A stretch of 64,000 nucleotides of DNA from positions 1 through 64,000 of the forward strand of contig JAUWAU010000026.1 of the NCBI GenBank assembly GCA_030601885.1. The letters are read 5' to 3'. The notes below the pieces were generated by a model. It ran no database searches. It was given only the letters and a program-made list of their open reading frames with translations, and was not told the origin of the DNA. This DNA comes from Armatimonadota bacterium. Its GTDB lineage: Bacteria; Armatimonadota; Zipacnadia; JAUWAU01. A program made the position numbers and the translations under genes. Of the stretch, positions 53,378 through 61,866 are shown one piece after another (the stretch's first letter is position 1; every line of letters starts with the position of its first letter).

Positions 53378-53743
53378 GTGTAAGCCCTTCCTCCCAGATG
53401 ATTTGGCCGTCGCCTCAAGGCGCGCGGCAGAGACCACGCCCGGGATTCCCCATATGAGACTGGGTACCCGAGTCGCTGGCTGAACACCCAGCCATTCGTT
53501 GCGGTGCTTCGGCAGCCGGGCTCCAGAAACCTGCACATCCGCTCGCGGAAGCCGAGAGCGGAGGTGATCTTGCTGCCCACCAACTCCAGCTGCTGTCCCC
53601 CCGACTTAACGCATCCACGCTGATCTGGGGTCGTGCCGGGAGCCAGCGGCAGGCACTTCGGGCAGCATCGTTCTCCGGTGGGCACGGGAGCCGTTCGGCA
53701 GGCTTGCCGCCGCGTCGGCTGGTGTGCCTGTCAGTGGGGTATC
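53378..53743. other. duplicated upstream block plus unique spacer
   Basis: 53378-53565 is nearly identical to 54662-54848, upstream of the second PD40 gene; both hold the shared ribosome-binding site and probably the promoter. 53566-53743 is unique and has no visible gene. Confidence 0.65.
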
Positions 53744-54661
53744 CTAGCGGCACCAGTCCGGCCATAGATAGTCAACGCCGGCGTCCGCCAACAGGACAGC
53801 CCTTCCGGTGCCGTCGGCGTTCATGATGTGGATCTGGTAGTCATCGCCGACCTTCGGCGAGAAGACGATCTTGCTCCCGTCGGGCGACCAGCACGGAGCC
53901 GCGAAACCATCGGGCACATCACCGACATCGGCCAGCCACCGGATCGACCCTCCGGCCGAGCTCATCTTGAGGATCGCGTTGGAACCCGCAGGGCTGCGGC
54001 TGAAGAAGGCGATCTCTGTGCCGTTGGGCGACCACGCCGGGCCGAAGGACGCACCGCCGCTGTCGGTCAGATTCGTGCGCCCGCCGCCGCTCGCGTTCAT
54101 GACATAGATTTCCAGATCGTAGGGAGATTGCGACACCAAGGTGCCGGCGATCTTGGTGCCGTCCGGCGACCACGCCGGGTCCACGCCGCCGGCAAGGGGC
54201 CCCGAAGGCCCGCTGCCGTCGGCGTTCACCACGTGGATCAGCCAGTCGTCGCCGGCGATCGTCTGTACGTAGGCAATCTTCGTCCCGTCCGGCGACCAGC
54301 ACGGGGATACGTCCGAGTCCGAGTTGTTGGTCACCTGCATGACGGCCCCGGTGGCGGCGTTGACGACGTAGATCTCGTCGTCTCCATCCTTGTCCGACGC
54401 GTAGGCGATTCTCGTCCGATCCGGCGACCAGGCCGGAAATCGGTCGTTGTTGTCGGGATCGTTGGTGACATTGACAAGTCCGGTGCCATCAGCCTTCATG
54501 AGATAGATCTCGTTGTCGCCGTCGCGGTGAGACACGAAGGCCAGCGGCGTCACTTCACCAGGCGGCGGCGGTGGCGGTGGCGGCGCGGAGCCACCGCCCC
54601 CGCACCCGCCCACGGCCAGCGCCAAGCCGATGCTCACTGCCAGAAGCTGTGCGATACGCAT
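53744..54661 (-). CDS. PD40/TolB-like beta-propeller lipoprotein, copy 2
   Basis: A 305-aa near-duplicate of the preceding lipoprotein gene: lipobox VSIGLALAVGGC, Pro-rich linker and about six PD40 blades (FPAWSPDRTRIAYASDKDGD; SPCWSPDGTKIAYVQ; APCWSPDGSKIVFSPKVGDD). N- and C-terminal parts are almost the same as copy 1, while the blades in between have diverged, which suggests recent duplication with changing binding specificity. ATG 54661 follows GGAGGGAG. Role unknown beyond surface propeller. Confidence 0.85.
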   Translation of the reverse strand: MRIAQLLAVSIGLALAVGGCGGGGSAPPPPPPPPGEVTPLAFVSHRDGDNEIYLMKADGTGLVNVTNDPDNNDRFPAWSPDRTRIAYASDKDGDDEIYVVNAATGAVMQVTNNSDSDVSPCWSPDGTKIAYVQTIAGDDWLIHVVNADGSGPSGPLAGGVDPAWSPDGTKIAGTLVSQSPYDLEIYVMNASGGGRTNLTDSGGASFGPAWSPNGTEIAFFSRSPAGSNAILKMSSAGGSIRWLADVGDVPDGFAAPCWSPDGSKIVFSPKVGDDYQIHIMNADGTGRAVLLADAGVDYLWPDWCR

Positions 54662-54848
54662 GAGTAAGCACTCCCTCCGAGATGATTTGGCCGTCGCCTC
54701 AAGGCGCGCGGCAGAGACCACGCCCGGGATTCGCCATACGAGACTTGGGTACCCGAGTCACTGGCTACAACACCGAGCCATTCGTTGCGATGCTTCAGCA
54801 GCCGGGCTCCGGAAACCTGCACCTCCGCTCGCGGAAGCCGAGAGCGGA
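54662..54848 (-). repeat. second copy of the PD40 gene upstream block
   Basis: Matches 53378-53565 with few differences (shared runs include GATGATTTGGCCGTCGCCTC and CGCTCGCGGAAGCCGAGAGC). Marks a tandem duplication unit of about 1.3 kb covering gene plus upstream region. Confidence 0.8.
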
Positions 54849-54903
54849 GGCACAGGTATTGGTGAGCAACTTCTCGACACTCTCCTGCCGAGCCGACCGC
54901 ATC

Positions 54904-56505
54904 TCAGAGCGAGAAGTCGAGGAGAGAGGCCGCCGGTGTGGCTCCGTTGGGCCTCGTCGGCTGCGGCGGGGATGGGGCGCCTGCGATGGGTTCGAACACG
55001 GGCGGATAGGGCTTGAAGATGCGTCGGAACACGGGCGACTCGTGCGGATTTGAGTAGCCCAGGAACCGGCGCTCCGCGCCCTTCCGCTCTCCCGGCGCCC
55101 ACTGACACTGGCGCGAGAAATCAATGCCCTCGAGCCAGCTTTCGAGCATCACGTTGGCGGGCAAACTGCCGGTCACTCCGACCTCGTGCCTCTCCCGTTC
55201 CGCCCACGCCAGCCTTTCGAGCTCCTCGGGGCTGAGGAGAGTTATCTTGCCGAGTATGACCGAATTGTATAGCGGGCCGTTGACGTTGACCGTCTCAGCA
55301 TACGCGTCAGCCTTCGCCTCGTCCTTCTCAACGGCCGCCGGCCCATGGGGCCACATCGCCTGCCCGGGGATGGTCCCGATCTGGCCCATTATGGCGGCCT
55401 GCTCCGTGGGGAACAGCTCGGCATCCACCTCTGCCTGTAGCATCTCGGCGAGCTCGTCCGTGGTCACCCCCATGGTCTTCTCGAGCAAAGCGTTCACGAA
55501 CTTCTTCTCCAGAGCTTTGAGAACATCGATGTCAAGGCCCACCAGTCTGAGAAGCGACGTGATGCCGTCGCCGAGCGCCCCGAACACCTCGCCCACGGCG
55601 TTGGCCACGCCGACCGCAATATCGGGAGCGCCCAGCATGGACATCAGATTGCTTTCGGCCCACAGGCCCACTTTCTGATCCAGAGCCTTCACCGGATCTT
55701 TGTCCCGCTCAATCACCTGCTTCCATGCGCGCTCGTTGGCCCGCACGTAGCGACGAAGGCCGTCGTCGAGGTCATCGAACCATCTGGCGCCGTAGGTCTT
55801 GATCCCCAGTACTCTCTTGCCCTTATCCTTCCGCTTCTCGTCGTAAAGCTTGGTCAACGCCTGGACCATCGGGTTCATCTCGGACCGCAACTCGGGGCAC
55901 AGCACCATCTCTTTCAGCACGAAGTCGCGCGGGATGGCAATGCTGCGCGTCTGCAGTTTCTCCGTCTTCTCCCGCTCCTTGTGAAACGTGTTCTCGACGG
56001 CCATGTGGCGCCTGACGTTGAGGAGAGCCTTATCCTTGCTCTTGAGGAAGTCTTCTGCGCCAGGCCAGGCCCCCCCGGCATGCTCGTTCACCCAGTCGTG
56101 GCACCACGCATCACCGGCCAGATGGAGGTAGAAGCCGTAGGTGAACGCCCACACTTCAGCGTCTTGGTACTCATTGGCCCGGTCCCACAGGTGCAAGGCC
56201 CAGGCACGAGTCTTGGGGTGGATGTAGGATTGTCCGGTCCAGAGATCGGGGAACGCATCCGGTCCGATCGACCCACCACGGTAATGCTTGGGCTGGGTTA
56301 GTGCCTGCTTCGCCGTCTCAGCTATCTCGAACTCTCCGTAGGGCGGTATCGTGACCTTGCCGTCCTTCGCATCGTCCATAATGACATTGGCCGTGTACAC
56401 GTGGGTCGTCGGTTTCCACGCATGTGCATAGGGAGAAAGCAGGCATGTGCACAACCCACAAAGGAGCGCAGTCAGCAGTACTCGCCGGATCATATGAATC
56501 GCCAT
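54904..56505 (-). CDS. secreted zinc-dependent phospholipase C-like protein
   Basis: A 533-aa protein with signal peptide (MIRRVLLTALLCGLCTCLLS, cleavage near YAHA). The mature N-terminus is WKPTTHVYTANVIMDDA, the Trp/His start expected of zinc-dependent phospholipase C-like enzymes, whose N-terminal Trp binds zinc. Zinc-type His/Asp residues follow in GGSIGPDAFPDLW and YGFYLHLAGDAWCHDWVNEH. The C-terminal half is helical and not recognised. ATG 56505 with AGAGGAGAAG upstream is chosen. Another member of the same broad superfamily lies upstream on the same strand. It probably acts on phospholipids or phosphodiesters outside the cytoplasm. Confidence 0.75.
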   Translation of the reverse strand: MAIHMIRRVLLTALLCGLCTCLLSPYAHAWKPTTHVYTANVIMDDAKDGKVTIPPYGEFEIAETAKQALTQPKHYRGGSIGPDAFPDLWTGQSYIHPKTRAWALHLWDRANEYQDAEVWAFTYGFYLHLAGDAWCHDWVNEHAGGAWPGAEDFLKSKDKALLNVRRHMAVENTFHKEREKTEKLQTRSIAIPRDFVLKEMVLCPELRSEMNPMVQALTKLYDEKRKDKGKRVLGIKTYGARWFDDLDDGLRRYVRANERAWKQVIERDKDPVKALDQKVGLWAESNLMSMLGAPDIAVGVANAVGEVFGALGDGITSLLRLVGLDIDVLKALEKKFVNALLEKTMGVTTDELAEMLQAEVDAELFPTEQAAIMGQIGTIPGQAMWPHGPAAVEKDEAKADAYAETVNVNGPLYNSVILGKITLLSPEELERLAWAERERHEVGVTGSLPANVMLESWLEGIDFSRQCQWAPGERKGAERRFLGYSNPHESPVFRRIFKPYPPVFEPIAGAPSPPQPTRPNGATPAASLLDFSL

Positions 56506-56728
56506 TTGCAGTCTTCTCCTCTCGGTGTGTCGTCCTACCGCGCGCAGGCGGCGAGTCCACGATATCGGCCGAAGCACCATTGCCATCACGCGTCGGCGGC
56601 GGGCTCAACTGGGGCCCCGCGGATGACCTGCCAGCGCCAGCAGTACCGCACGCGACACGCCGCCGCGCGGGCCCGTATGCTCCAGGTAGCATCAAAGGTG
56701 ATGCTTCCCGCCTGCGTGACGCGGGAAT
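56506..56728. other. intergenic stretch between the two phospholipase-like genes
   Basis: No gene, promoter or repeat could be supported. Confidence 0.35.
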
Positions 56729-58099
56729 CTAACGAATCGCCCCCTCTGGCGTGGCCGTTGCGCCCGCTTCCATCTCCTTGGCGGCCTTGCCGAGTACGTG
56801 CACACTCATCGCAGTAGCCAGTATGCGCAAATCCTCGGCGCTGTCCGCATCGAACCGATATCCCTGCCTGAAGTGATCGTATGTCTCGGCATAGTGCCGA
56901 AACCCGTGGAGCGCCACCCACGTCACGAGTTGGTCCACGTCCCAGTTCATGGCTGGCCGCTTGCTGTAGTCACTCACACGCAGGCTCGTGGGCGGAGAGC
57001 TGTCCGTGCCGCCCCAAAGCAGAAGCAAGCCTTTGATCTCGCCCTCGACAGAGCCATCCTGTTCGCCGGACCGGATGCTCGACTCGACATCACCCTCGTA
57101 CCGTTCATGCCAGTTCCCGCTGTAGCCGGCCGCATGATGCGGGACGCTGGCATCCTGGATCGCATGCATCGCCGGCCCCAGGGCACGCGGATCCCGCGTG
57201 GCGACGAACCGCCCGTACCAGTATCGCGCGATATTGTCCACCGGCATGAACACGCTGTACGGGATCCCCTTGCGAGTGCGCCCTATGGATGCGGCCACGG
57301 GGAATCTGGCAGCCAGTTCCTCTCGAACAGTCTGGTAGCGTGTGGGGAAGGAGTACCGTTCGACCGACGGAGAACAGCCTCGGTACCACGAGTGACATGG
57401 GGCGTGCACGTACTCATCACTGAACCAGTACATCAATCCCTCGTCCACCTTGACACGCGCGACCTTGCCAATGAGAGTGGCCCAATACCCTGACGCTGCG
57501 TCGCTGGCGCGCTGGTACTGGGCTCTTCTCGCCGAGCCCCTCTTGTACGAGTACCCATCGAAGTCATCGAAGAGCCCCGTCCCCTTCTTGATGTCGATGA
57601 AGTGGTTGAATGCCGTCAGGTTGTACCCGTGCTCAGCGTAGTGGGCCTCGTCGTCAAAGGCGTCGGCCTCCTCCCTGTGAGGGTCGTCTCTGCCCCCACT
57701 GCCAAATCCACCCTCCACATCCACGAACTCCAGGTCCTTGTAGCCGTCCACCAGGACGGCCTCCTCCGCGAGGTTCTGGTCCCAGTGCTGGGACAAAGGC
57801 GGCCTCGACTTCCCGATGAGCGGCGGCAGCTCGAGGCAGTTCCCCCGACTCTGGGACAACGCTTCCCACGCGTCTGGATCTGCATCGCGCAGGATCTCCG
57901 TCGCCGTCTGCGTGACGTGGCGGTGACCGGGGCCGGTAAGTGCGCAGGCCTCTCCCGCCAGGATGAACGAGAGGATCGCGACACATGTGACTTGTGAGAG
58001 CCTTCGTGAGTGGCCCTTGCAGGAAGTCGTGCAGGCCACATCGTGTGGCCCTCGTGAGGAACGGTCAGTCTCCGCTGTACACAAGAGTCGCTGGCACAT
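56729..58099 (-). CDS. secreted phospholipase C/P1 nuclease-superfamily protein
   Basis: A 456-aa protein, of which the mature part resembles the zinc phospholipase C/P1 nuclease superfamily: GPGHRHVTQTATEIL near the mature N-terminus, NLTAFNHFIDIKKG, GLMYWFSDEYVHAPCHSWYR and the typical AMHAIQDASVPHHAAGYSGN (paired His and Asp zinc ligands). The hydrophobic segment SQVTCVAILSFILAGEACA is the signal, but it begins about 35 residues after ATG 58099. GTG at 58039 would give a more usual signal. The start is therefore uncertain; the frame is open to 58252. Substrate unknown. Confidence 0.72.
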   Translation of the reverse strand: MCQRLLCTAETDRSSRGPHDVACTTSCKGHSRRLSQVTCVAILSFILAGEACALTGPGHRHVTQTATEILRDADPDAWEALSQSRGNCLELPPLIGKSRPPLSQHWDQNLAEEAVLVDGYKDLEFVDVEGGFGSGGRDDPHREEADAFDDEAHYAEHGYNLTAFNHFIDIKKGTGLFDDFDGYSYKRGSARRAQYQRASDAASGYWATLIGKVARVKVDEGLMYWFSDEYVHAPCHSWYRGCSPSVERYSFPTRYQTVREELAARFPVAASIGRTRKGIPYSVFMPVDNIARYWYGRFVATRDPRALGPAMHAIQDASVPHHAAGYSGNWHERYEGDVESSIRSGEQDGSVEGEIKGLLLLWGGTDSSPPTSLRVSDYSKRPAMNWDVDQLVTWVALHGFRHYAETYDHFRQGYRFDADSAEDLRILATAMSVHVLGKAAKEMEAGATATPEGAIR

Positions 58100-58269
58100 G
58101 CCAATTCCCCCCTGGGAGCTGGTGTTTGAGGCGGCGCCCCTCTGGCGGGAGCCGTAATGGATCATATTCTCGGCCGGTAAGCAGGTACCTCCAGCCGAGC
58201 CGTCTACAGTGCCTCTCTTCCGAAGACTCACGTTGCAAGGGACCGGGCGCATCTGCGGCCTTCGAGACG

Positions 58270-59082
58270 AGGATCCCGCAGCGCGCGCAGAACATCGGGT
58301 GCTACGGGTACCCGAAGCCGACGACGCCGAACTGGGACCGGGTGGCCGCCGAGGGCGTCGTGTGTGAGCAGAACATCGCGCCGGGGATCTGGAGCCTGCC
58401 GCCGTACTCGTCCATCATGACCGGCGTGCACGTTCACACGCATCGCGCCGACGGCGATCACGAGTACCTCCGCCAACACATTCCCACGCTCGCCGAGACG
58501 CTCGGCATGGCCGGCTATCAGACCTGCGGCATCATGCCCAATGCCTGGGGCTCCGGCGTCGCCGGCGTCGATCGAGGCTTCGAGGTGTACGTGGACAGAG
58601 GCTTTGGCGACAAGTCACCCCGCGTCCGTGGCTGGGACTTGCCCGAGTTCGCCGCCGAGCGCGGCCCGGCGCTCACCATCGAGCAGTTCGACAAATGGCT
58701 GGCAGCCCGCGACAAGAACCACCCGTTCCTCCTCTTCACCATCTTCTCCGAGCCGCACGCCACCTACCATCCGCCCGAGCCGTATCGCAGCCGCTTCATG
58801 CTCGAGGACGCGACCGAGGAAGAGGTCGAGTCCGTCATCGAGCGCCAGCACGTCATCAAGGTGGTCACCGAGCAGGTGAAGTTCAATGAGCGCGAATGGC
58901 AGATTCTATTCGCCCTCAACGATGCCGAGGTGGCCAAGTGCGACGAGAACGTCGGCGCGGTGCTGGACATACTGAGGCGGCACGGGCTCTACGATGACGC
59001 GGCCATCATCCTGACCTCGGACCATGGCGACGTGATGGGCGATCGGCCGCCGTGGTGGGGACACCTCGGGGCCATCTGCTAG
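58270..59082 (+). pseudogene. sulfatase gene, 5' fragment (both ends lost)
   Basis: The frame holds the N-terminal two-thirds of a sulfatase-fold protein: NIGCYGYPKPTTPNWDRVAA, active-site helix APGIWSLPPYSSIMTGVHVH, FTIFSEPHATYHPPEPY and TSDHGDVMGDRPPWW. It then stops abruptly after GHLGAIC. The usual start (a metal-binding Asp in xxDxxR) is missing, replaced by unrelated sequence overlapping the divergent gene's upstream region. The motif S-L-P-P-Y has Tyr where sulfatases carry Arg. The matching 3' end lies at 61393-61854. Confidence 0.72.
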
Positions 59083-59158
59083 AACCTACCGGGGCCGCAA
59101 GACACGCGCCTATCGTGTTCGCGACGTCTACAAAGTCGGTGACGCCGAGAACGCTTCC

Positions 59159-59989
59159 ATGGAGGACAGTTGGGAACACGTCGCCGACGTCGGGGAACGC
59201 GGCTTCGATCTGTCGGATGTGGTGCGTTTCGAGACCCTCAATACGTTTCAGTTCGGCGACGGGACTTACGTATTTGGCCTGCATGCATCCAGGCCCCGCA
59301 ATAGGGCCTCAATCTGGAAGGTCAACGAGGAGACCTGGTCGTTCAAGAGGGTCGGCCAGGGCCCCTTCCCTTCGGACACGGTGTTGGTCCTGTCCTTCCA
59401 GGCCGACAACCACCCGTATCTCTTCAGCCTCGATAAAGAGAGGAATACGGGTAACATCTGGCGGATCAGGGACGGCCTCGAGGGCTGGGACCGCGTGTAC
59501 TGGGCGGACCATCGTGTACAGCGTAGCCGCGAACAACTAGGTGTTGATTTGGGCGTTTACGCTGGTTACTTCCGCCGGTTCTGTACCACCTTCAGGCTCA
59601 ATGGTCGTCCTTACATGTTTATGAAGTGGTGGGAGGACAATTTGGGAATCGTGAGCCACACAGCCTATATCGTTGGCTTGGAGAGGCGCAACTGGATCAG
59701 GCTGGTCAACAAGGGCGCCTTTGACGCGAAGTTCTATGTTCAGTACAAGGAAGGCGGGGAGGTTGTAACTTGGGAGTCAGGGCAGCAAAACACACTGTAC
59801 GAGAAGGTTGTGCATCTGCCTGCCGACACGCGCACGGTGCTGCTGAATGCGCAGGCATGGACACTGTTGACGTGGAACCGAATCATCAGGGAGGACGTCG
59901 CCGTGAACTGCACCTACACAGTCGGGGGCGCCCTGGGCGGTGAATGGTGTAGGGTCGAAGACGCCACTGGAAAGAAGGCGAGCTACTGA
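59159..59989 (+). CDS. propeller-like protein with cytolysin C-terminal-type beta-sandwich
   Basis: A 276-aa protein. Residues 1-180 look like propeller or tectonin-type lectin blades (ETLNTFQFGDGTYVFGLHAS; TVLVLSFQADNHPYLFSLDK; FCTTFRLNGRPYMFMKWWED). Residues about 184-267 resemble the C-terminal beta-sandwich (domain 4) of thiol-activated, cholesterol-dependent cytolysins: KGAFDAKFYVQYKEGGEVVT, then KVVHLPADTRTVLLNAQAWT with LLTWNRIIRE and CTYTVGGAL near the position of the family VWGTTL strand. The pore-forming domains are absent. No signal peptide. The ribosome-binding site of ATG 59159 is weak. It lies between the two halves of a broken sulfatase gene. Confidence 0.55.
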   Translation: MEDSWEHVADVGERGFDLSDVVRFETLNTFQFGDGTYVFGLHASRPRNRASIWKVNEETWSFKRVGQGPFPSDTVLVLSFQADNHPYLFSLDKERNTGNIWRIRDGLEGWDRVYWADHRVQRSREQLGVDLGVYAGYFRRFCTTFRLNGRPYMFMKWWEDNLGIVSHTAYIVGLERRNWIRLVNKGAFDAKFYVQYKEGGEVVTWESGQQNTLYEKVVHLPADTRTVLLNAQAWTLLTWNRIIREDVAVNCTYTVGGALGGEWCRVEDATGKKASY

Positions 59990-60093
59990 CCCGCCCGCAT
60001 TTTCAGGTCGAGTATGCGCCAGACATGGTTGAGGGTCATGAGGGAGCACTTACACGTCAGGCTGGGCAAACGCTAGCCGAAGGAGGGATCGAG

Positions 60094-61338
60094 TTGGACG
60101 CACTCGCCTACAGCCGTGAGCACATCCGCAGGCTGGCTGGGGTGTTCGCGATTGCCCTCGCCATGCACATACTGGGGCCAGGGAGTGTGGGAGCGGGCGA
60201 CGCAGGCAAGGGCAACGGTGAGAACGTGGGGGCGCCGGGAGAGGAGACACGCGATGCGAGGTCAAGTGAGCGTGGTGACAAAGTCGCCTTTGCACGGGAC
60301 GACATTTGGGTACTGACCCCTGGCGCAACCCGGCCGCAGCGGGTGACGAGCAGCGGCAATGGCCACAGCCCCGCCTGGTCGCCCGACGGACGCCGGCTGG
60401 CCTGCCTGTCCAACAGGAAGCTGTGGGTCATCGACACTGTCACGGGCGAGCGCACCTGCCTCTATGCGGGAACCGACGCCTCCGGCCCCGCTTGGTCCCC
60501 CGACGGCAACACGATCGTGTTCGGTCGCTTCCCCGAGTTCGGTGAGACGCAGACGGGCACGGGGACGGAGGAGGGGATATGGGCTGTTGACCGGGGAGGC
60601 GCGAACCTTCGCCGCCTTCTGTCGTACGCCGAGCCCGAGGCGGCACCATCGGTGCGCGACGAACTGTGGGCGGAGTGGGAGCCGCACCTGCTTGACAACT
60701 TCGCCTTCTCCCCGGACGGGCGCCTGTTGGCTTTCGCATTCGAGGGCGAGTCATCCGTGATCTTTGTGGCCACGCTTGATCGTGCCTCGTCTCCTGCCCG
60801 AGCGGAGGTCATCGCGCGTTCCGAGGTCTCTGCGACGGACTATTGCTGGCTCGGGGACTCAAAGCATCTGCTCGTCGCCGACGGCGGGGCCGAGGGCTAT
60901 GTTGGCAGTGGTCTGAACGTCGTCGAGGCAGCGACAGGGAAGGGCGAGGTGCTTCTGCCGCACCCGTACGGCATCTGCCAGGTCGCCTATTCGGCGAGCG
61001 CGCACACGGCTGCCGTGAACTGGCCTGATGGCGATATGTTCCGGCTGGACCCGGGCGCGCCCCTATGGACCAGGGACGACGTCTGCTTTGTCGAGATGCT
61101 GGACGACGGGCGCGTCCGGTCGGGACCTCACTCCTTGGCGTGGGGGAGCGGCATCGTGGCAGCGGCACGCTTTGGTGGTCGGCGCGTGGCGGACCTGCAG
61201 CTCGCACATGACGCGCAGACGGTGTATGTGTTGGCGGAGGACGCGTCACGGACTCTGTATCGGGTGACTCGCGACGGGAGCACGGATCTGCTCGGCGAGG
61301 AGGTCCGAGACTTCGCCGTATGGTCGCCTGCGGACTAG
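60094..61338 (+). CDS. exported PD40/TolB-like beta-propeller protein
   Basis: A 414-aa protein with an N-terminal signal-type segment (HIRRLAGVFAIALAMHILGP), a Gly/Glu-rich linker, then TolB-like blades (HSPAWSPDGRRLACLS; SGPAWSPDGNTIVFGR; NFAFSPDGRLLAFAF; CQVAYSASAHTAAVN). TTG at 60094 is chosen because AGGAGG stands seven bases before it, the strongest ribosome-binding site here; GTG/ATG starts further up (60025) have none. A surface or periplasmic binding protein; no catalytic motif. With the preceding gene it fills the gap between two sulfatase fragments. Confidence 0.78.
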   Translation: MDALAYSREHIRRLAGVFAIALAMHILGPGSVGAGDAGKGNGENVGAPGEETRDARSSERGDKVAFARDDIWVLTPGATRPQRVTSSGNGHSPAWSPDGRRLACLSNRKLWVIDTVTGERTCLYAGTDASGPAWSPDGNTIVFGRFPEFGETQTGTGTEEGIWAVDRGGANLRRLLSYAEPEAAPSVRDELWAEWEPHLLDNFAFSPDGRLLAFAFEGESSVIFVATLDRASSPARAEVIARSEVSATDYCWLGDSKHLLVADGGAEGYVGSGLNVVEAATGKGEVLLPHPYGICQVAYSASAHTAAVNWPDGDMFRLDPGAPLWTRDDVCFVEMLDDGRVRSGPHSLAWGSGIVAAARFGGRRVADLQLAHDAQTVYVLAEDASRTLYRVTRDGSTDLLGEEVRDFAVWSPAD

Positions 61339-61392
61339 AGGGTGGCGTGGACCCAGACACAGGCGAAGGCCTGCGGCTGGGGAGGGTAGTGA

Positions 61393-61854
61393 GCGCCCGA
61401 GCCGGCCGCGAGCCAGAGCCGCAGCCTGATAGCGGCCGCGCGGGGCGCGAGCCTGCGCGAGTTCGCCCTCGCCGAGCAGTTCACCCCGGTGCAGCTCATG
61501 GAGCGGTCGCTGCGGGTCGCGCCGGACTTCGACATCCGCCGCTTCAATCGCAGCCTCAAGGCCTGGCGCAGCACGGGGTGGAAGTACGTGTGGGCATCGG
61601 ATATGCAGGATGAGCTGTACGATCTGCGCGCCGACCCGGGCGAGAAGAACAACCTCGTCGCGCAGCATCCGGAGCGCGTGCGGGAGATGCAGCAGGGGAT
61701 GGAAGACTTCCTGCGGAGCATCCCCCACTACGAGTTCGGGGACCTGCAGTCGGTCTGGCGGGGACAGGCGCCCTGGCCGGAGCCGGACGAGAAGCTCCAG
61801 GCCTGGGGGCTTTATCGGAAGGTGCTCGACGCGCCGGACTGGGCGCCGCGGTGA
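61393..61854 (+). pseudogene. sulfatase gene, 3' fragment
   Basis: An open frame without a proper start: GASLREFALAEQFTPVQLME, then TGWKYVWASDMQDELYDLRA and DPGEKNNLVAQHPERVREMQ. The ELYDLxxDPxExxNL phrase is the classic C-terminal motif of sulfatases. It is in the same orientation as the 5' fragment at 58270-59082; roughly 100 central residues are missing and 2.3 kb of other DNA lies between. Confidence 0.75.
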
Positions 61855-61866
61855 TGGGGGCAGGCA

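Noticed and set aside
54662..54848. Possible cyclic-di-GMP riboswitch in the PD40 upstream block
   Set aside because: Conservation is explained by recent duplication, and the GCAAAGC/tetraloop-receptor pattern is missing.
54986..54998. GGTTCGAA, a tRNA T-loop-like string
   Set aside because: It lies inside the phospholipase-like gene and no acceptor stem or anticodon arm is nearby; the same holds for 63134-63140 in the kinase gene.
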